Source: Bacteroidota bacterium
Lineage (GTDB): Bacteria; Bacteroidota; Bacteroidia; B-17B0; Aurantibacillaceae
Direction of reading: 5' to 3'
Assembly (NCBI GenBank): GCA_947449125.1
Contig: CANFQR010000052.1
Coordinates: 1-8,031 of the forward strand
DNA length: 8,031 nt
How positions within the stretch are numbered: position 1 is the first letter of the stretch; each line of letters starts with the position of its first letter. Position numbers and translations under genes: made by a program. Below the pieces are notes generated by a model. That model was not told the DNA's origin. It ran no database searches and was given only the letters and a program-made list of their open reading frames with translations. Of this stretch, positions 6,072 through 8,031 are shown one piece after another.

Positions 6072-6875
6072 GTAATCGTTCTTCCGCCGCCACCCAAAAT
6101 TGAAGTAAGTAATTACCCTAAGAATAAAATAAAAAACATTTTAATTTCACAACCAAAACCTGCAGACGGCGAAAAAAATCCTTATCTAGATCTTGCAAAA
6201 AAATATAATTTAAATGTTACGTTCAGACAATTTATTAAAATAGAAGGATTAAACGCGCAGGATTTTAGATTACAAAAAGTTGACATTTTAGAACACGGCG
6301 CAGTTATTTTAACAAGCAGATTGGCAGTAGATCATTATTTCAGATTATGCAATGAAATGCGAATTACTGTTCCTGAAAATATAAAATATTTTTGCATTAA
6401 TGAACAAACTGCTTATTACCTGCAAAAGTATATTCAATACCGTAAACGAAAAATATTTTTTGGCCACGGCACAATTATTGATTTAGTTGATGTTATAAGA
6501 AAAAACAAAGACGAAAAATTTTTACTACCTGCCAGTGATGTCACTAAAGAACAGATAGTAGATTTTTTAGATGAGTTAAACATTACATATACCAAAGCTA
6601 CATTCTATAAAACAGTTAGCGCAAATCTATCAGATATTAAGTCTTTAGGTGAATTTGAACTTCTGGTGTTTTTTACTCCTGCCGGAATCAAATCGCTAAA
6701 ACAAAATTTTCCAACATTTAAGCAGGGCTCTACCCGCATATCTGCTTTTGGTCATGCAACTGCTTTAACTATAAAAGAATTAGGATACCGTTTGGATATT
6801 TTTGCCCCAAATCCGCTAAACCCAAGTATGTCAGGCGCATTAGACGCCTATTTGAAAGAATCGAATAAACGCTAA
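5742..6875 (+). CDS. hemD: Uroporphyrinogen-III synthase with a long Lys/Ala-rich N-terminal extension
   Basis: This enzyme cyclises hydroxymethylbilane to uroporphyrinogen III, the last shared step to heme and sirohaem. The catalytic region is residues about 129-377: KIKNILISQPKPADGEKNPY, then ILEHGAVILTSRLAVDHYFR, ITVPENIKYFCINEQTAYYL, FLLPASDVTKEQ, ATFYKTVSANLSDI, LLVFFTPAGIKSL and a C-terminal IFAPNPLNPSMSGALDAYL. This agrees with Bacteroidota HemD proteins of about 250 residues. Residues 1-110 are an extra basic tail (41 Lys in the first 90 residues, with Ala, Val and Pro) resembling histone H1 C-terminal tails, followed by a Pro-rich linker VLPPPPK. No in-frame ATG exists between Met1 and Met206, and the ATG at 5742 lies 13 nt after DUF4271, so the extension is probably translated. 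Start choice is otherwise limited to a TTG at residue 91. The gene ends 2 nt from the convergent rnpA stop. Confidence 0.93.
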   Translation: MAAKKKLVKKKVAKKLNKKAKTLKKKAALPKKKIALKKSIKKPKALTKKSIKKVVVKKAAKKVSKPKIKLPKAAKAKVLKEKKSAEPKNKLQAIDNVIVEKRARKSSKKPVIVLPPPPKIEVSNYPKNKIKNILISQPKPADGEKNPYLDLAKKYNLNVTFRQFIKIEGLNAQDFRLQKVDILEHGAVILTSRLAVDHYFRLCNEMRITVPENIKYFCINEQTAYYLQKYIQYRKRKIFFGHGTIIDLVDVIRKNKDEKFLLPASDVTKEQIVDFLDELNITYTKATFYKTVSANLSDIKSLGEFELLVFFTPAGIKSLKQNFPTFKQGSTRISAFGHATALTIKELGYRLDIFAPNPLNPSMSGALDAYLKESNKR

Positions 6876-6877
6876 GT

Positions 6878-7240
6878 TTAAGGATTAATATCAAGGAGCT
6901 GACCAGCCATTTTTTTAAGTGCTGTCAAAGTTGATTTTTCTATTTCCTCATACGAGGCAATTTTTTTACCAATATAAATAAAACTAAAAATTACTTTCTT
7001 ATTATTATTTTTTAGCACTTCGTAAAAGTGAGTTTTATTTAATCTATAGGCTTCCCTTAATCTCCGTTTTGTTTTATTTCTGTCGTGAGCCCGTTTAAAT
7101 AATCTCTTTGGCACAACAAACATTACCTGACAAGGATTAACAAACTCAACAGTTGTTTCATTAAAAATTACTTTTACAGGAAAAGATGTAATTGAAGTAC
7201 CTTTTGCAAACAAGTTGTCAATTTGTTTTTTACTGCACAA
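6878..7240 (-). CDS. rnpA: Ribonuclease P protein component
   Basis: RnpA is the protein subunit of RNase P, which with the M1 RNA removes 5' leaders from tRNA precursors. The family signature RAHDRNKTKRRLREAYR, containing the RNR motif that contacts the RNA, is at residues 50-66. SKKQIDNLFAKGTSITSFPV gives the usual first helix and strand, and KVIFSFIYIGKK matches the central sheet. The start given is the TTG at 7240. However, the conserved N-terminal segment clearly continues upstream in frame (KFHKKER before LCSKKQ) as far as a TGA at 7297-7295. That stretch has no ATG, GTG or TTG, so the true start may be an ATT or ATA codon near 7273-7268. The gene is convergent with hemD, a neighbourhood seen in many Bacteroidota. 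Confidence 0.93.
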   Translation of the reverse strand: MCSKKQIDNLFAKGTSITSFPVKVIFNETTVEFVNPCQVMFVVPKRLFKRAHDRNKTKRRLREAYRLNKTHFYEVLKNNNKKVIFSFIYIGKKIASYEEIEKSTLTALKKMAGQLLDINP

Positions 7241-7337
7241 CCGCTCTTTTTTATGAAATTTTGTATCTATAATAAAATTGGTTAAAGAAATTTCTCATTA
7301 ATTACTTTAATATTAATTATTGAGTTAATTCAAATGT

Positions 7338-7367
7338 TTGATTGGTAAAGATAATTTTTTACTTTTA
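7338..7367 (+). promoter_or_regulatory. Likely promoter of the THX gene (Bacteroidota type)
   Basis: TTG at 7338-7340, a 19-nt spacer, then TACTTTTA at 7360-7367 match TTG-N19-TAnnTTTG at all but the last base. Transcription would begin near 7374, leaving a leader of about 18 nt before the ATG at 7392. Confidence 0.5.
7346..7353 (-). promoter_or_regulatory. Possible rnpA promoter element overlapping the THX promoter
   Basis: The complement reads TATCTTTA, one mismatch from TAnnTTTG, and points toward rnpA about 75 nt away. No TTG is found at the expected -33 distance. It lies within the spacer of the divergent THX promoter, so the two would compete for polymerase. Confidence 0.3.
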
Positions 7368-7391
7368 CACCCATAAACAAATAAAATAATT

Positions 7392-7562
7392 ATGGGAAAA
7401 GGTGATAAAAGAACAAAACGAGGTAAAATTCATATTGGATCTACCGGTGTTGTTCGTCCAAAAAAGAAAAAATCAGTTAAGAAAGCTGTAAACACAACTG
7501 AAACAAAAACAACTGCAACAAAAAAAGCAGCAACAAAAAAAGCAGCAAAAAAAGCTGAATAA
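7392..7562 (+). CDS. THX-family small 30S ribosomal protein (bTHX) with a Lys/Ala/Thr tail
   Basis: The protein has 56 residues. It begins MGKGDKRTKRGKIHIGSTGV and continues VRPKKKK. This matches Thermus THX (MGKGDRRTRRGKIWRGTYG), a small basic peptide that fills a cavity in the 30S head, and the THX-type proteins of Bacteroidota. Residues 1-27 are the conserved ribosomal part. Residues 28-56 are a low-complexity tail (TTATKKAATKKAAKKAE) not needed for the family match. The gene stands alone, with its own likely promoter 25 nt upstream and a strong terminator 16 nt downstream. The upstream sequence is AT-rich (CAAATAAAATAATT) with no Shine-Dalgarno. Confidence 0.88.
   Translation: MGKGDKRTKRGKIHIGSTGVVRPKKKKSVKKAVNTTETKTTATKKAATKKAAKKAE
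7515..7556 (+). repeat. Tandem 15-bp coding repeat in the THX tail
   Basis: GCAACAAAAAAAGCA occurs at 7515-7529 and again at 7530-7544. A 12-bp shortened copy lacking ACA, and ending GCT, lies at 7545-7556. The repeat encodes ATKKA, ATKKA, AKKA and keeps the frame, so the tail can lengthen or shorten in 5-residue steps. Confidence 0.8.
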
Positions 7563-7577
7563 AAAATAAACCTACTT

Positions 7578-7612
7578 AAGCTGTCATAATTTTATGACAG
7601 CTTTTTTATTTT
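7578..7612 (+). terminator. Strong intrinsic terminator after the THX gene
   Basis: AAGCTGTCAT (7578-7587) pairs perfectly with ATGACAGCTT (7594-7603) around a 6-nt AATTTT loop, and the stem runs into TTTTATTTT. It lies 16 nt after the THX stop and insulates the downstream cysteine-cluster gene. Confidence 0.9.
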
Positions 7613-7641
7613 CAATAAATTATTTAAGGCTTTTATTTTTT

Positions 7642-8031
7642 ATGGACTTAAACGAATTTAATAATAAAGCCAAACTTCAAAAAAAAGAGAATGAATCTTT
7701 TTTTCGCCGATTAAAAAACAAACCCCCTAAAAACATTGATGAACTTTTTCATTCTGCGCACGACGAAGTTTTTGAAAATACGGATTGTTTAAATTGTGCT
7801 AATTGTTGCAAAACAACTTCTCCAATTTTCTATCAACGTGATATCGAAAGGGCCGCAAAAGCATTAAAACTAAAACCCGGCATATTTATTGAAAAATATC
7901 TTAAGGTTGACGAAGACCAGGATTTTGTTTTACAAAAAGCTCCTTGCCCATTTTTAAATGAAGATAATTTTTGTTCGATTTATAATGACCGACCAACTGC
8001 CTGTAGGGAATACCCTCACACAAACCGAAAA
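7642..8031 (+). CDS. YkgJ-family cysteine-cluster protein, C-terminally truncated by window edge
   Basis: The first 130 residues are present. The CxxCxxCC motif is at Cys49, 52, 55 and 56 (DCLNCANCC). It is followed by APCPFLNEDNFCSIYNDRPT with Cys102 and Cys111, then ACREYPH with Cys121. This is the full set of cysteines of the YkgJ family (UPF0153 type), proposed to bind zinc or an Fe-S cluster; the biochemical function is not established. The N-terminal 48 residues are Lys/Asn-rich and helical. The ATG at 7642 is the first in frame after the THX terminator, about 30 nt past it, so the gene is expected to have its own short leader. No clear promoter was recognised. Confidence 0.9.
   Translation, partial: MDLNEFNNKAKLQKKENESFFRRLKNKPPKNIDELFHSAHDEVFENTDCLNCANCCKTTSPIFYQRDIERAAKALKLKPGIFIEKYLKVDEDQDFVLQKAPCPFLNEDNFCSIYNDRPTACREYPHTNRK

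Noticed and set aside
5735..6097. 120-residue Phe/Leu-rich minus-strand open frame resembling a membrane protein
   Set aside because: It is the complement of the AAA/GCT codons of the lysine-rich HemD tail, and its Phe/Ala/Leu composition follows from that.
7255..7298. Short ATG-initiated minus-strand frame (15 codons) upstream of rnpA
   Set aside because: It ends quickly at a TAA and has no recognisable content. It could be a leader peptide or a sign of an indel, but there is too little to call a gene.
1..8031. Mobile element, CRISPR, toxin-antitoxin or defence system
   Set aside because: No transposase, integrase, spaced direct repeats, or toxin or defence domains were seen on either strand. 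All genes fit a core Bacteroidota chromosome.

Overview
The window is a stretch of AT-rich core chromosome from a member of the Bacteroidota. The evidence is the gene content: an AURKAIP1/COX24-type 29-residue basic protein, a THX-type small ribosomal protein, a YceI + DUF5777 pair, DUF4271 next to uroporphyrinogen-III synthase next to rnpA, and an HU protein with the Bacteroidota 'GRNISKNT' arm. Start codons lack clear Shine-Dalgarno sequences, and two promoters resemble the Bacteroidota TTG-N19-TAnnTTTG form. I cannot place it below phylum level. I see no mobile element, tRNA, rRNA or CRISPR array, and no stretch over about 180 bases without a gene.

Layout. Bases 1-2270 run on the minus strand. 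In transcription order they are HU (2270-1956), a membrane-anchored TPR protein (1946-1125), a 29-aa bS22/mS38-like protein (1103-1014), a hairpin-bearing gap, and the N-terminal half of RNase E/G (836 to beyond base 1). HU, TPR and the small protein are spaced 9 and 21 nt apart and look like one operon. A divergent region (2271-2408) separates them from a plus-strand run: mutY, a YceI-like secreted protein, a DUF5777 beta-barrel, a DUF4271 six-helix membrane protein, and uroporphyrinogen-III synthase (hemD-like), with gaps of 11 to 21 nt. rnpA lies convergent to it with only 2 nt between the stop codons. A second divergent region (7241-7391) leads to the THX gene, a strong intrinsic terminator, and the start of a YkgJ-type cysteine-cluster protein that leaves the window at 8031.

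How the genes relate. Two themes recur. One is RNA and ribosome housekeeping: RNase E/G, RNase P protein, and two tiny basic ribosome-associated proteins. The other is tetrapyrrole synthesis: uroporphyrinogen-III synthase with its conserved unknown partner DUF4271. MutY and HU serve DNA repair and DNA architecture, and YceI/DUF5777 form an envelope pair.

This is mostly ordinary core genome. The points that merit a second look are: a roughly 110-residue histone-H1-like Lys/Ala tail fused to uroporphyrinogen-III synthase, with a 9-A tract at its fourth codon; an rnpA whose conserved N-terminus extends upstream of any canonical start codon; a hairpin upstream of RNase E/G that pairs fully only as minus-strand RNA; and an (ATT)5 microsatellite in the spacer of the likely HU promoter. 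I found no convincing new multi-gene system.
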